Assembly (NCBI RefSeq): GCF_001462455.1
Contig: NZ_LNTD01000066.1
Coordinates: 1 to 64,000, forward strand
From: Cellulomonas sp. B6
GTDB taxonomy: Bacteria; Actinomycetota; Actinomycetes; Actinomycetales; Cellulomonadaceae
Reading direction: 5' to 3'
DNA: 64,000 nucleotides
Shown in pieces: positions 15,886-24,003 of this stretch. Made by a program: the position numbers and the translations under genes. How positions within the stretch are numbered: the first letter of the stretch is position 1; the number at the start of each line of letters is the position of its first letter. A model generated the notes under the pieces. The model searched no databases. It was not told the DNA's origin and worked only from the letters and a program-made list of their open reading frames with translations.

Positions 15886-17355
15886 ATGTTCGACTTCACG
15901 CAGGGCAGCGGCTCGACCGTGCTGGCCGTCGGCGCCCTCATCATCGCGTTCGTCGCGGTGATCGCCCTCATCACCAAGCGCATCCGCCGGGTGCCCCCGA
16001 ACGAGGCCCTCATCATCGTCGGGCGCGGCGCCGGCCGGAACGCGGCGGCCGACGCGGGCCAGCGCGTGGTCGTCGGCGGGCGCGTGTTCGTGTGGCCCGT
16101 GCTGCAGCAGGGCTTCCCGATCTCGCTCGAGCAGCGGCAGATCGGCATCACCGTCGAGGGCGTCGACAAGAACCGCATCAAGCTCGCCATCAAGGCGTCC
16201 ATCAACTTCAAGGTCCGGGGCGACGAGGAGGGTGTGCGGCGTGCCGCGCAGCGCTTCCTGTCGCAGCAGGCCACGCTGACCGACGTCATCAAGGAGTCCC
16301 TCGAAGGCTCGCTGCGCTCGATCATCGGCGACATGACGATCGAGCAGATCATCAGCGACCGGAAGTCGCTGCAGGACGCGGTGGTCAACTCGACCAAGAC
16401 CGACCTGGCCGAGCAGGGTCTGCAGGTCGACCTGCTCAACATCTCCGACATCTCGACGCCCGGCTCCGACTACCTCGCGAACCTCGGCCGCGCCGAGGCC
16501 GCGCGCGCCCGCCAGGTCGCCGAGGTCAAGGAGGCCGAGGCGCAGCAGGTCTCCGAGTTCGCGAAGATCCAGGCGATGGAGTCCATCGCCGAGCGCCAGC
16601 GCGACCTCGCGCTCAAGCAGGCCGGCATCAAGGCCGAGACCGACAAGGCGAACGCCCAGGCGAACGCCGCCGGTCAGCTGGCCCGCGCCGAGCAGGACAA
16701 GCTGGTGGCGCTCCAGGAGCGCGAGGCCCTCGCCGAGAAGGCGAAGGTCACCGAGGAGCAGCTCGACATCGACGTCCGCAAGCCGGCCGAGGCGTCCGCG
16801 TACGCCGCGGTCCAGCAGGCCAACGCCGAGCGTGACGCCGCCAACGCGGCCGCCGAGGCCGACGCGTACCGCCGCATGAAGGTCGCCGAGGCCAACAAGA
16901 TCGCGACCGTGCAGGACGCCGAGGCCGCGGCCGAGGCGACCATCCGCGCCGGCAACGCCGAGCGCGACCGTCAGCTCGCCGAGGCCAAGGCGCTCGAGGC
17001 GCTGGGTCTGGCCCGTGCCGCGGCCGCCAAGGCCGAGGGTCTTGCGCAGGCCGAGGCCACGCACGCGCAGGCCGAGGCGCTGCGCGAGCAGGGCGAGGCC
17101 GTCCTCGCGCAGCAGGTCATCGCGCTGCTGCCCGAGATCGTGCGGGCCGCGGCCGAGCCGATCAGCGGCATCGACCAGCTCACGGTCGTCTCGACCGACG
17201 GTGCGTCGGCCGTGACGAAGACGGTCGGGCAGGTGCTGGGCGAGGGCCAGGAGGTCATCAAGTCCCTCACGGGGCTCGACCTCAGCACGCTCGTCGCGAG
17301 CATCGCCGGCAACGCGGTCACCGGGTCGTCGACGGGCACGAACCACACCGCCTGA
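15886..17355 (+). CDS. SPFH-domain (flotillin-like) membrane scaffold protein
   Basis: 489 residues. One N-terminal membrane segment (about 12-30) precedes an SPFH/band-7 domain (about 35-200: 'RVPPNEALIIVGRGAGR', 'VFVWPVLQQ', 'LSQQATLTDVIKESLEGSLRSIIGDMTIEQIISDR'). A long Ala/Glu-rich coiled coil (about 205-410) contains repeated EAxAxA heptads, and a flotillin-like C-terminus follows. Flotillins oligomerise on the inner face of the membrane and organise ordered lipid domains and their protein cargo. Start is ATG 15886, with AGGAAGGAG upstream. It follows the NfeD-like gene as an operon, closed by a strong terminator at 17374-17411. Confidence 0.92.
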   Translation: MFDFTQGSGSTVLAVGALIIAFVAVIALITKRIRRVPPNEALIIVGRGAGRNAAADAGQRVVVGGRVFVWPVLQQGFPISLEQRQIGITVEGVDKNRIKLAIKASINFKVRGDEEGVRRAAQRFLSQQATLTDVIKESLEGSLRSIIGDMTIEQIISDRKSLQDAVVNSTKTDLAEQGLQVDLLNISDISTPGSDYLANLGRAEAARARQVAEVKEAEAQQVSEFAKIQAMESIAERQRDLALKQAGIKAETDKANAQANAAGQLARAEQDKLVALQEREALAEKAKVTEEQLDIDVRKPAEASAYAAVQQANAERDAANAAAEADAYRRMKVAEANKIATVQDAEAAAEATIRAGNAERDRQLAEAKALEALGLARAAAAKAEGLAQAEATHAQAEALREQGEAVLAQQVIALLPEIVRAAAEPISGIDQLTVVSTDGASAVTKTVGQVLGEGQEVIKSLTGLDLSTLVASIAGNAVTGSSTGTNHTA

Positions 17356-17373
17356 CGCACGGCACGCACGGCA

Positions 17374-17411
17374 CGAGGCCCCGGCCCGGAGCGATCCGGG
17401 CCGGGGCCTCG
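17374..17411. terminator. Strong hairpin after the SPFH gene
   Basis: A perfect 17-bp stem (17374-17390 with 17395-17411) closes on a GCGA tetraloop. It lies 19 bp after the SPFH stop. There is no U-tract, which is common for high-GC actinobacterial terminators. Confidence 0.8.
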
Positions 17412-17450
17412 TCGTCCGGCCACCCGTCGGCCCCGGGTCCCCGGGTCGGT

Positions 17451-17606
17451 GCTGGATCGCTCTCTCACGCCGAGAGTGCGATCCAGCACCCTCCGGCGGC
17501 GAGAGTGCGATCCGGCACCGGCTCGCGCCGAGAGTGCGATCCGGCACCGGCTCGCGCCGAGAGTGCGATCCGGCACCGGCTCGCGCCGAGAGTGCGATCC
17601 AGCACC
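17451..17606. repeat. 29-bp tandem repeat with a leading inverted copy
   Basis: The 13-mer GAGAGTGCGATCC recurs at 17472, 17501, 17530, 17559 and 17588, exactly 29 bp apart. The middle copies share the whole unit, ending CGGCACCGGCTCGCGCC. The array is led by an inverted copy at 17451-17469 (GGTGCTGGATCGC then TCTCTC) that can pair, with one mismatch, with 17472-17490 around a short loop. It occupies the gap between the SPFH terminator and the convergent reductase gene. Confidence 0.92.
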
Positions 17607-17647
17607 TGTCGGCGCGTGGACCTGCTCGTCAGGCGCAGGCCGGCCCG

Positions 17648-18085
17648 TCAGGGAGCGGGCGTGAGCACGACGACCGGGATCTGCCGGTCGGTGCGCGTCG
17701 TGTAGGTGTCGTAGTCGGGCCACACGGCGGTCGCGCGCGCCCACCAGGCGTCGCGCTCGGCGCCCGTGACCTCGCGGGCCACGTAGTCGCGCCGCACGGG
17801 CCCGTCCTGCAGCTCGACCAGCGGGTGCGCGAGCAGGTTGCCGTACCAGACGGGGTGCGTCGGCGCGCCGCCCATCGACGCGACGACCGCGTACTCGCCG
17901 TCGTGCTCGACGCGCATGAGCGGCGTCTTGCGGATCTTGCCGCTCTTCGCGCCGAGGGTCCACAGCACGACGACGGGCCGGTCGTTGAGCGTGGTGCCGC
18001 GCGTGCCGCCCGAGCTCTCGATCAGCTCGACCTGCTCGCGGGCGAACTCCGACGTGCTGGGGGCGTACTCACCGACGAGGGGCAT
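17648..18085 (-). CDS. Deazaflavin (F420)-dependent nitroreductase-family protein
   Basis: 145 residues. It fits the DDN/FDOR-A family of split-barrel proteins that use cofactor F420 to reduce quinones or nitro-compounds. Visible hallmarks are '[56 protein letters not shown]', where the Ser-Gly-Lys and Lys-Thr-Pro-Leu loop binds the cofactor phosphate, and '[19 protein letters not shown]'. The 'HPVWYGNL' motif is close to mycobacterial Ddn. Start is ATG 18085; a longer upstream frame is Arg/Ala-rich and unlikely. Enzymatic substrate unknown; menaquinone protection is the usual suggestion. Confidence 0.88.
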   Translation of the reverse strand: MPLVGEYAPSTSEFAREQVELIESSGGTRGTTLNDRPVVVLWTLGAKSGKIRKTPLMRVEHDGEYAVVASMGGAPTHPVWYGNLLAHPLVELQDGPVRRDYVAREVTGAERDAWWARATAVWPDYDTYTTRTDRQIPVVVLTPAP

Positions 18086-18144
18086 GCCGTGCACAACTCG
18101 AGCCCGGCACCCCTCATTCCCCGCCCCGGCCCCCGGCCCCTGTC

Positions 18145-18218
18145 GCCGAGTGCGCCAGGACGCCGCCGAGTGCGCCGCTCGTCGCGGGCGCACTCGGGCG
18201 CGTCGTGGTGCGCTCGGC
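18145..18218. repeat. Short direct and inverted repeats related to the 29-bp family
   Basis: GCCGAGTGCGCC occurs at 18145-18156 and again at 18165-18176, and its inverse (GGCGCACTCGG) lies at 18187-18197, followed by a further partial inverse near 18208-18218. The core GAGTGCG is shared with the 17472-17600 array, so these may be members of one intergenic repeat family. The inverted copies could also act as a terminator for the importer operon on the minus strand. Confidence 0.6.
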
Positions 18219-18240
18219 GGTGAGGGTCAGGTGGTGAGGG

Positions 18241-19125
18241 TCAGGCGCTGGGTGTCGTGGCGGGGGCGGCACCGGCCGTGCGCCGGCGGGCGAGCCGGGT
18301 CGTCACGACGCCGCGGCGCGGGCCGAACAGGTGGACCAGCGCGAACACGACGCCCTGCGCGAGGACGATCGTCGGCCCGGACGCGGTGTCGGCGTAGTAG
18401 CTCGCGTACAGCCCGACGACGCCGCACGAGGCGGCCATGACGGGCGCGATCACGAGCATGCGCGCGAACCGGTCGGTCAGCAGGTACGCGGTCGCGCCGG
18501 GGATGACGAGCAGCGCGACGACGAGCACGACGCCGACGGCCTGCAGCGCGACGACGGCGGTGAGCGCGAGCAGCCCCAGCAGCAGGGCGCCGATGCGCCG
18601 CGGGTGCAGGCCGATCGCGTGCGCGTGGGTGGGGTCGAACGCGTAGAGCGTGAGGTCGCGGCGCTTGAGCAGCAGCAGCGCGAGCACGACGACGCCGAGC
18701 GCGGCGACCTGCGCGAGGTCGGCGCGCGAGACGCCGAGCAGGTTGCCGAAGACGATGTGGTTGAGGTCGGTCTGGCTCGGCGTCACCGAGACCAGCACGA
18801 GTCCGAGCGCGAACAGCGACGTGAAGACGATGCCGATCGCGGCGTCCTCCTTGACGCGGCTGGTGTCGCGCACGAACCCGATGAGCACGACCGCGAGGAC
18901 GCCGAACACCACGGCCCCGGCCGCGAACGGCGCGCCGACGACGTACGCGAGCACGACGCCCGGCAGCACCGCGTGCGACACGGCGTCGCCCATGAGCGAC
19001 CAGCCCACGAGCACGAGCCAGCACGACAGCACCGCGCACACCACGGATGCGACGAGCACGGTGACCAGCGCGCGGACCATGAAGTCGTACGTCAGCGGCT
19101 GGGTCAGCAGGTCGATCACGGTCAC
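18241..19125 (-). CDS. Metal ABC transporter permease (Mn/Fe/Zn class)
   Basis: 294 residues with about eight to nine membrane segments. This is an ABC-3 family permease, which forms the channel of high-affinity Mn, Fe or Zn importers. Signatures include 'GWSLMGDAVSHAVLPGVVLAYVVG' (about 43-66, the family motif) and 'FDPTHAHAIGL' (about 171). The GTG start at 19125 overlaps the stop of the ATPase gene (GTGA), so translation is coupled. The C-terminal tail is basic and disordered. The final dozen bases repeat as a short tandem duplication (GTGAGGGTCAGG twice) around the stop codon. Confidence 0.92.
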   Translation of the reverse strand: MTVIDLLTQPLTYDFMVRALVTVLVASVVCAVLSCWLVLVGWSLMGDAVSHAVLPGVVLAYVVGAPFAAGAVVFGVLAVVLIGFVRDTSRVKEDAAIGIVFTSLFALGLVLVSVTPSQTDLNHIVFGNLLGVSRADLAQVAALGVVVLALLLLKRRDLTLYAFDPTHAHAIGLHPRRIGALLLGLLALTAVVALQAVGVVLVVALLVIPGATAYLLTDRFARMLVIAPVMAASCGVVGLYASYYADTASGPTIVLAQGVVFALVHLFGPRRGVVTTRLARRRTAGAAPATTPSA

Positions 19126-19901
19126 CGCGCACCTCCGAGCGGGTCGAGCCCGAACGCGCGGGCGAGGTTCTCGGGGCGCAGCACGTCCTGCGGGGTCCCG
19201 TGCACGAGGACGTGCCGGTGCAGCAGCACGGCCTCGTCGGCGAGCGCGGGCAGCGCCGCGAGGTCGTGGGTCGAGACCAGGACCGCGGCGCCGTCGGCGG
19301 CGAGCTCGCGCAGCAGGCGCGTGATCATGGCCTCGGACGCCTTGTCGACGCCCGCGAACGGCTCGTCGAGCAGCAGCACGGTCGCTCCCTGGGCGATGCC
19401 GCGCGCGACGAACGCGCGCTTGCGCTGCCCGCCCGACAGCCGACCGATCTGCCGGTCGGCGAGGTCGGCGAGGCCCACGCGCGCGAGCGCGTCGTCGACG
19501 GCAGCGTGGTCCGCGCGGCGGGGGCGCCGCGTGAACCCGAGGTGCCCGTACCGGCCGGTCATGACGACGTCGCGCACCGCGAGGGGGAACGACCAGTCGA
19601 CGTCCTCGCTCTGCGGGACGTACCCGACGGCGCCGCGGCGGCGGGCGGTCGCGGGGTCGCCGCCGTCGACGCGGACGGTCCCGGAGTCGGGCCGGGCGAC
19701 CCCCATGACGGACTTGAAGAGCGTCGACTTGCCCGACCCGTTGACGCCGACGAGGCCGCAGACCCGCCCGTGCGCGAGCGTGAGGTCGACGCCGTCGAGC
19801 GCGGTGACGTCGCCGTAGCGCACGTGCAGGCCGCGGACGTCCAGGGCGGGCGTCGTCGTACCCGCGGCGCCGGCGGGCGTCGCTTCGGCGCGCCCGGTCA
19901 C
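19122..19901 (-). CDS. Metal ABC transporter ATPase
   Basis: 259 residues. Walker A is GVNGSGKST (about 52-60). The segment 'PQSEDVDWSFPLAVRDVVMTGRYGHLGFTRRP' is highly typical of manganese-type importers. The signature LSGGQRKRAFVARGIAQG and Walker B 'VLLLDEPFAGVD' follow, then the switch His in 'VLVSTHDLAAL'. It energises import through the downstream permease. GTG at 19901 overlaps the stop of the binding-protein gene, and its own stop overlaps the permease start. A Thr/Ala-rich N-terminal extension of about 18 residues precedes the domain. Confidence 0.93.
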   Translation of the reverse strand: MTGRAEATPAGAAGTTTPALDVRGLHVRYGDVTALDGVDLTLAHGRVCGLVGVNGSGKSTLFKSVMGVARPDSGTVRVDGGDPATARRRGAVGYVPQSEDVDWSFPLAVRDVVMTGRYGHLGFTRRPRRADHAAVDDALARVGLADLADRQIGRLSGGQRKRAFVARGIAQGATVLLLDEPFAGVDKASEAMITRLLRELAADGAAVLVSTHDLAALPALADEAVLLHRHVLVHGTPQDVLRPENLARAFGLDPLGGAR

Positions 19902-20827
19902 GACGCACCCCCCGTCAGGCCGTCGACGACGGTGCGCACGTCGTGCCGCAGCAGGTCGAGGTAGGTCGGCACGGGGCCGTCGGGCTCGGACAGCGAGTCG
20001 ACGTAGAGCGTGCCGCCGAACGTCGCGTCGCTCGCGTCGACGACCTGCCGCATCGCGGTGTCCGAGACCGTGGACTCGCAGAACACGGCGGGCACGTCGC
20101 GCTCGCGGACCACGTCGATGACGGCGGCGACCTGGCGGGGCGTGGACTGCCGCTCGGCGTTGACGGCCCACAGGTAGTGCTCGTCGAGGCCGGCGTCGTG
20201 CGCGAGGTAGGTGAACGCGCCCTCGCAGGTCACGAGCACGCGCTGCCGCTCGGGAAGGGTCGCGACGGCGGCGGTGAGCTCGTCGTGCACGCGCTGCAGC
20301 TCGGCGGAGTACGCCGCGGCGTTCGCGCGGTAGTCGGCGGCGTGCGCGGGGTCGAGGGCGGCGAACGCGTCGGCGATGTTCGCGACGTACACCTGCGTGC
20401 GCAGCGGGCTCATCCACGCGTGCGGGTTGGGGCGTCCCGCGTAGGCGTCCTCGGTGACGTCGAGGACGTCGACGCCGTCGGAGACGACGACGTGCGGCAC
20501 GTCGACGCCGTCGAGGAACTGCGCGAACCAGGCCTCGAGCCCGAGCCCGTTGTCGAGCACGAGGTCGGCGTCGCGCGCGCGGGCGACGTCGCCGGGGGTG
20601 GGGTCGTAGCCGTGGATCTCGGCGCCGACGCGCGTGATCGACTCGACGCGCAGGTGGTCGCCGGCGACGTTCCGCGCGATGTCGGCGAGCACCGTGAACG
20701 TCGTGAGGACGACGGGTCGGTCGTCGTCCGGGTCGTCGGCGGGGGTGGTGCCGGCAGCGCCCGGCGAGCACGCCGCGAGCAGCCCGACGACGAGCGCGAG
20801 GGCGGCGAGGGCGCGGGTCCGGGGCAT
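19898..20827 (-). CDS. Metal-binding lipoprotein of the Mn/Fe ABC importer
   Basis: 309 residues. A lipoprotein signal ends in LLAAC (Cys20). The cluster A-I binding-protein domain follows. The four putative metal ligands appear as His in 'AEIHGYDPTPGD', His in 'NPHAWMSP', Glu in 'TCEGAFTYLAHDAGL' and Asp in 'ESTVSDTAM'. His-His-Glu-Asp is the PsaA/MntC pattern for Mn or Fe; Zn proteins have a third His. The His-rich acidic loop of zinc-specific proteins is absent. It is the first gene of a three-gene overlapping operon, and its promoter contains an inverted repeat fitting an MntR/DtxR-type site. Confidence 0.92.
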   Translation of the reverse strand: MPRTRALAALALVVGLLAACSPGAAGTTPADDPDDDRPVVLTTFTVLADIARNVAGDHLRVESITRVGAEIHGYDPTPGDVARARDADLVLDNGLGLEAWFAQFLDGVDVPHVVVSDGVDVLDVTEDAYAGRPNPHAWMSPLRTQVYVANIADAFAALDPAHAADYRANAAAYSAELQRVHDELTAAVATLPERQRVLVTCEGAFTYLAHDAGLDEHYLWAVNAERQSTPRQVAAVIDVVRERDVPAVFCESTVSDTAMRQVVDASDATFGGTLYVDSLSEPDGPVPTYLDLLRHDVRTVVDGLTGGAS

Positions 20828-20834
20828 GCCGGTG

Positions 20835-20840
20835 AGGCTA
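20835..20840 (-). promoter_or_regulatory. Leaderless -10 element of the metal importer operon
   Basis: Read on the minus strand, TAGCCT (20840 to 20835) ends 7 nt before the ATG at 20827. No ribosome site is present, so the message is likely leaderless. Confidence 0.5.
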
Positions 20841-20842
20841 GT

Positions 20843-20856
20843 TTCGGGCGACCGAA
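20843..20856. promoter_or_regulatory. Inverted-repeat operator of the metal importer
   Basis: TTCGG-GCGA-CCGAA forms 5-bp arms with a 4-nt spacer, lying just upstream of the -10 element, between the likely -35 and -10. This position suits metal-dependent repression by an MntR, DtxR or Fur-type regulator. The sequence alone does not say which. Confidence 0.5.
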
Positions 20857-20895
20857 CTTGCAATCGGCGGAGGGCGAAACGTTGCTGACCACGCC

Positions 20896-20901
20896 TAGGG
20901 T
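20896..20901 (+). promoter_or_regulatory. Leaderless -10 element of the S33 peptidase gene
   Basis: TAGGGT fits TANNNT and ends 7 nt before the GTG at 20909. This promoter is divergent from the metal importer, and the operator at 20843-20856 lies between the two start sites. Confidence 0.5.
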
Positions 20902-20908
20902 GGGGCGC

Positions 20909-22204
20909 GTGAGCACGCACGAGTACGCCATGACCGGGTTCCGGGTGCGCGAGCACCGCGTCGAGGTCCCCGTCGACCACGCCGACCCGCACCGGTTCGG
21001 CGCGCTCGAGGTGTTCGCGCGCGAGGTCGTCGACCCCACGCGGGACGCCGAGGACCTGCCGCTGCTGCTGTTCCTGCAGGGCGGCCCCGGCGGCATGGCC
21101 CCGCGCCCCACGCCCGGCGGCTGGCTCGCGACCGCGCTGCGCACGCACCGCGTCGTGCTGCTGGACCAGCGCGGCACGGGACGCTCGACCCGCGTCGACG
21201 CCGCCGACGTCGCCGCGTTCGACGACCCGCGCACCGCCGCCGACTACCTCGCGTGCTTCCGCGCCGACGCGATCGTCCAGGATGCCGAGCACCTGCGCCG
21301 CACGGTCTACGGCGGCCGCCGCTGGACGACCCTCGGCCAGTCGTACGGCGGCTTCTGCACGCTCACCTACCTCTCGCGGCACCCCGAGGCGCTCGACGCG
21401 TGCTGGGTGACGGGCGGCCTGCCGCCCGCCGGCGCGACCGCGGAGGACGTCTACGCCGCGACCTACCCGCGGCAGCGCGCGCGCAACGCCGCGCTGGCCC
21501 GCGCGTTCCCCGACGACGTCGCCCTGCTGGCACGGCTCGCGGACCGCGTCGCCGCCGGGGACGTCCGGCTCCCCACCGGCGACGTCCTGAGCGTCGAGCG
21601 CCTGCAGACCCTCGGCATGCCGCTCGGCATGAGCACGGGCGTCGACGACCTGCACTGGCTGCTCGACACCGCGCTCGACCGCCGCGGCGAGCCCGCGCCC
21701 GGGTTCCTCGCGCAGGTCGCCGCCCGCACGGGCTTCGACACCAACCCGCTGTACCTCGTGCTGCAGGAGGTCATCTACCACCAGGGCGAGCGCGCGCCGG
21801 GCTGGGCCGCGGCCGCCGAGCACGCGCGGCACGCGGACTTCGCGGCCGGTGCGCGGCCGGTGCAGCTCACGGGCGAGGCCGTCTACCCGTGGATGTTCGA
21901 GCAGGTCGCGGCGCTGCGGCCGTTCCGCGCGGCGGCCGAGGAGCTCGCGGCGCGCACGTCGTGGCCGGACCTCTACGACACCGACCGGCTCGCGGCCAAC
22001 GAGGTCCCGGTCGCGGCGGTCCAGTACTACGACGACCCGTACGTCGACCTCGACCTGGCCCTCGCGACCGCGTCCGGGCTCGGGAGCAGCCAGGTGTGGG
22101 TCACCAACGAGCACCTGCACGACGGCCTGCGGGTCGCGGGCGACGTGATCCTGCCGCGGCTGGCCGACCTCACGGCCGGGCGGTGGGCGGTCACGGCACG
22201 CTGA
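20909..22204 (+). CDS. S33-family aminopeptidase (proline iminopeptidase type)
   Basis: 431 residues from a GTG at 20909. An alpha/beta hydrolase with prolyl aminopeptidase hallmarks: oxyanion loop 'LFLQGGPGGMAPRP' (about 55-68), 'VVLLDQRGTGRST' and the nucleophile elbow GQSYGGF with Ser145. A helical cap follows, then 'VPVAAVQYYDDPYVDL' (candidate catalytic Asp near 377-379) and a His in 'NEHLHDGLR' near 400. Such enzymes release N-terminal Pro or hydrophobic residues from peptides in the cytoplasm. Length fits the large S33 branch found in actinobacteria. Start chosen for the nearby -10 element; an ATG at 20930 is the alternative. Confidence 0.88.
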   Translation: MSTHEYAMTGFRVREHRVEVPVDHADPHRFGALEVFAREVVDPTRDAEDLPLLLFLQGGPGGMAPRPTPGGWLATALRTHRVVLLDQRGTGRSTRVDAADVAAFDDPRTAADYLACFRADAIVQDAEHLRRTVYGGRRWTTLGQSYGGFCTLTYLSRHPEALDACWVTGGLPPAGATAEDVYAATYPRQRARNAALARAFPDDVALLARLADRVAAGDVRLPTGDVLSVERLQTLGMPLGMSTGVDDLHWLLDTALDRRGEPAPGFLAQVAARTGFDTNPLYLVLQEVIYHQGERAPGWAAAAEHARHADFAAGARPVQLTGEAVYPWMFEQVAALRPFRAAAEELAARTSWPDLYDTDRLAANEVPVAAVQYYDDPYVDLDLALATASGLGSSQVWVTNEHLHDGLRVAGDVILPRLADLTAGRWAVTAR

Positions 22205-22323
22205 CGCCCGGCGCCGACCGGGTGCAGGCCCGGCGCATCCGGGTGACGGCGCCGCCGCGCACCCGACGGGTCGGGACAAGTCCGGCATCATGGGTGCCCT
22301 CCCCGTCGACCCCGGAGGTTCCC

Positions 22324-23961
22324 GTGCGTCCCCGTCCCGGCCGCGCCGTCGCGCTCGTCGCCCTGCTGCCGCTGCTGCTGACCGCCTGCACCGCCGGCGA
22401 CGGAGACCCGTCGCCCACCTCGTCGCCCGCGGCGAGCGTCGACGCCGGGCCGCAGCCTGAGGACGTCGTGGCGTCCCCCGTCATCCCCGAGGGCGGCATC
22501 GAGGTGCGGGTCGACGTGCACCCGGTCGTGCGGGACGGCGACCTCGCGGTCCTCACGCTCGACCTGACGCCGCTCGAGGACCTCGGCGAGAGCGGGTACG
22601 TCGTCGTCTACGGCTTCGGCGGGCCGACGGCGACGAACCTCACGCTGTCGGACCCGGCGAACGTGCGCCTCGTCGACCTCGAGCGCGACGTCGTGCACCA
22701 CGCGGCGGTCGGCGCCGACAAGAAGCCGGTCGTCGCGCCGAAGGACTGGGAGTGGCTGCGTGGGCCGCAGGGCACGCGGCTGCAGATCCCGTACGCGGCC
22801 CCGGACGCCGACGTCACGGAGATGTCGCTGTTCCTGCCCGGTGCGCCCCTGGTCGCGTCGGTGCCCGTGATCGACGGCGACGTGCCGTCGAGCGTGCGTC
22901 CGGACGCCCCGCGCCCGACGCCGACGGCGACGAGCACGGGGACGGCCACCCCGTCGCCTGCCCCCGAGCCCGAGCGCATCGCGGTCGACGAGATCGTCGA
23001 CGCGCCGGTGTTCCCGCTGGACTCGGCCTCGGCCGAGCTCGAGGGCGCGGTCAAGACCGTCGAGTCGACCGAGCGGGTCGACGTGCAGCTCGGCTCCGAC
23101 GTGCTGTTCGAGTTCGACCAGGCGACGCTGACCCCCGCCGCCGGCGAGGCGATCGCGCTCGTCGCGGCACGCATCGCCGAGCGCGAGCCCGGCACCGTGG
23201 GCGTCGTCGGGCACACCGACGACCAGGGCGACGACGCGTACAACCTCGACCTCTCACGGCAGCGTGCGCAGGCCGTCGCCGACGCGCTGGGGCCGCTCGT
23301 CGGTCCCGACTACCGCATGCATGTCGAGGGGCGCGGTGAGACCGAGCCGTTCGTCGCGAACGACTCGGACGAGAACCGCGCGCTGAACCGTCGTGTCGCC
23401 GTGAGCCTGACGTCGACCGTCACGACCCGCACCGACGTGACCGCGACGGGCGAGCTGCCGCCGTTCGGGGACAAGGGTCTGCTCGGCCAGGGCGAGGAGC
23501 CGCTGGTCGTCGCCAGCGGGCGCGTGCACGAGGTGAAGGCGTCCGCGCGCACCGTGCACGGGCACGTGGTCGTCGACCTGACCGTGCGGGGAATCGACGA
23601 CTACGCGGACACGGGCATGGTGTTCCCGTCGCTGCGCGGGTGGTCGTCGCACCGGGGCAAGGGCACCGACACCCCGATGGACATCTCGGGGCGCGCCGTC
23701 ATCCTCGACGGCGCGACGAAGCTCTACCCGATGGACTACCGGATCGGCACCACCGAGCGCGCGCCCGACGGCGAGTGGCTGACGCTCACCGACCTGCAGG
23801 GTGCGAGCCGGATCGACGGCGGGCAGAGCCGGGTCTACTCGTTCGTCTACCCGCGCATGGCCACCGACGCGGTGACGTTCCAGGTCGGCACCGGCATCTC
23901 GTTCGACACCGACTTCCGCATCGTCGACGTGCCCGTCGCCGCGGACCCCGCCGGCCGCTAG
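22324..23961 (+). CDS. OmpA-domain lipoprotein, copy 1
   Basis: 545 residues from the GTG at 22324, with CGGAGG upstream. The signal peptide ends in the lipobox LLTAC (Cys22), then a Ser/Pro/Thr-rich linker and a beta-rich N-terminal domain (about 50-190). After a second Pro/Thr linker comes an OmpA C-terminal domain (about 255-360), with 'VLFEFDQATLTP', 'VVGHTDDQGDDAYNLDLSRQRAQAV' and 'NRALNRRVAV'. That domain binds peptidoglycan through the Asp and Arg pair. A unique beta-rich C-terminal domain of about 180 residues follows. It probably links the outer membrane face to the cell wall. Tandem paralogue of the next gene. Confidence 0.88.
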   Translation: MRPRPGRAVALVALLPLLLTACTAGDGDPSPTSSPAASVDAGPQPEDVVASPVIPEGGIEVRVDVHPVVRDGDLAVLTLDLTPLEDLGESGYVVVYGFGGPTATNLTLSDPANVRLVDLERDVVHHAAVGADKKPVVAPKDWEWLRGPQGTRLQIPYAAPDADVTEMSLFLPGAPLVASVPVIDGDVPSSVRPDAPRPTPTATSTGTATPSPAPEPERIAVDEIVDAPVFPLDSASAELEGAVKTVESTERVDVQLGSDVLFEFDQATLTPAAGEAIALVAARIAEREPGTVGVVGHTDDQGDDAYNLDLSRQRAQAVADALGPLVGPDYRMHVEGRGETEPFVANDSDENRALNRRVAVSLTSTVTTRTDVTATGELPPFGDKGLLGQGEEPLVVASGRVHEVKASARTVHGHVVVDLTVRGIDDYADTGMVFPSLRGWSSHRGKGTDTPMDISGRAVILDGATKLYPMDYRIGTTERAPDGEWLTLTDLQGASRIDGGQSRVYSFVYPRMATDAVTFQVGTGISFDTDFRIVDVPVAADPAGR

Positions 23962-24003
23962 CCCCGGTACCCCGCCCGCCGTCCGGTCGTCCTTGGAGGC
24001 CCG

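Noticed and set aside
17451-17606. 29-bp periodic repeat as a CRISPR array
   Set aside because: Units are contiguous with no unique spacers between them and no cas gene is near; this is a simple tandem array.
19898-20827. Zinc-specific (ZnuA-type) importer
   Set aside because: No His-rich loop and the third ligand is Glu in TCEGAF, as in manganese/iron binding proteins.
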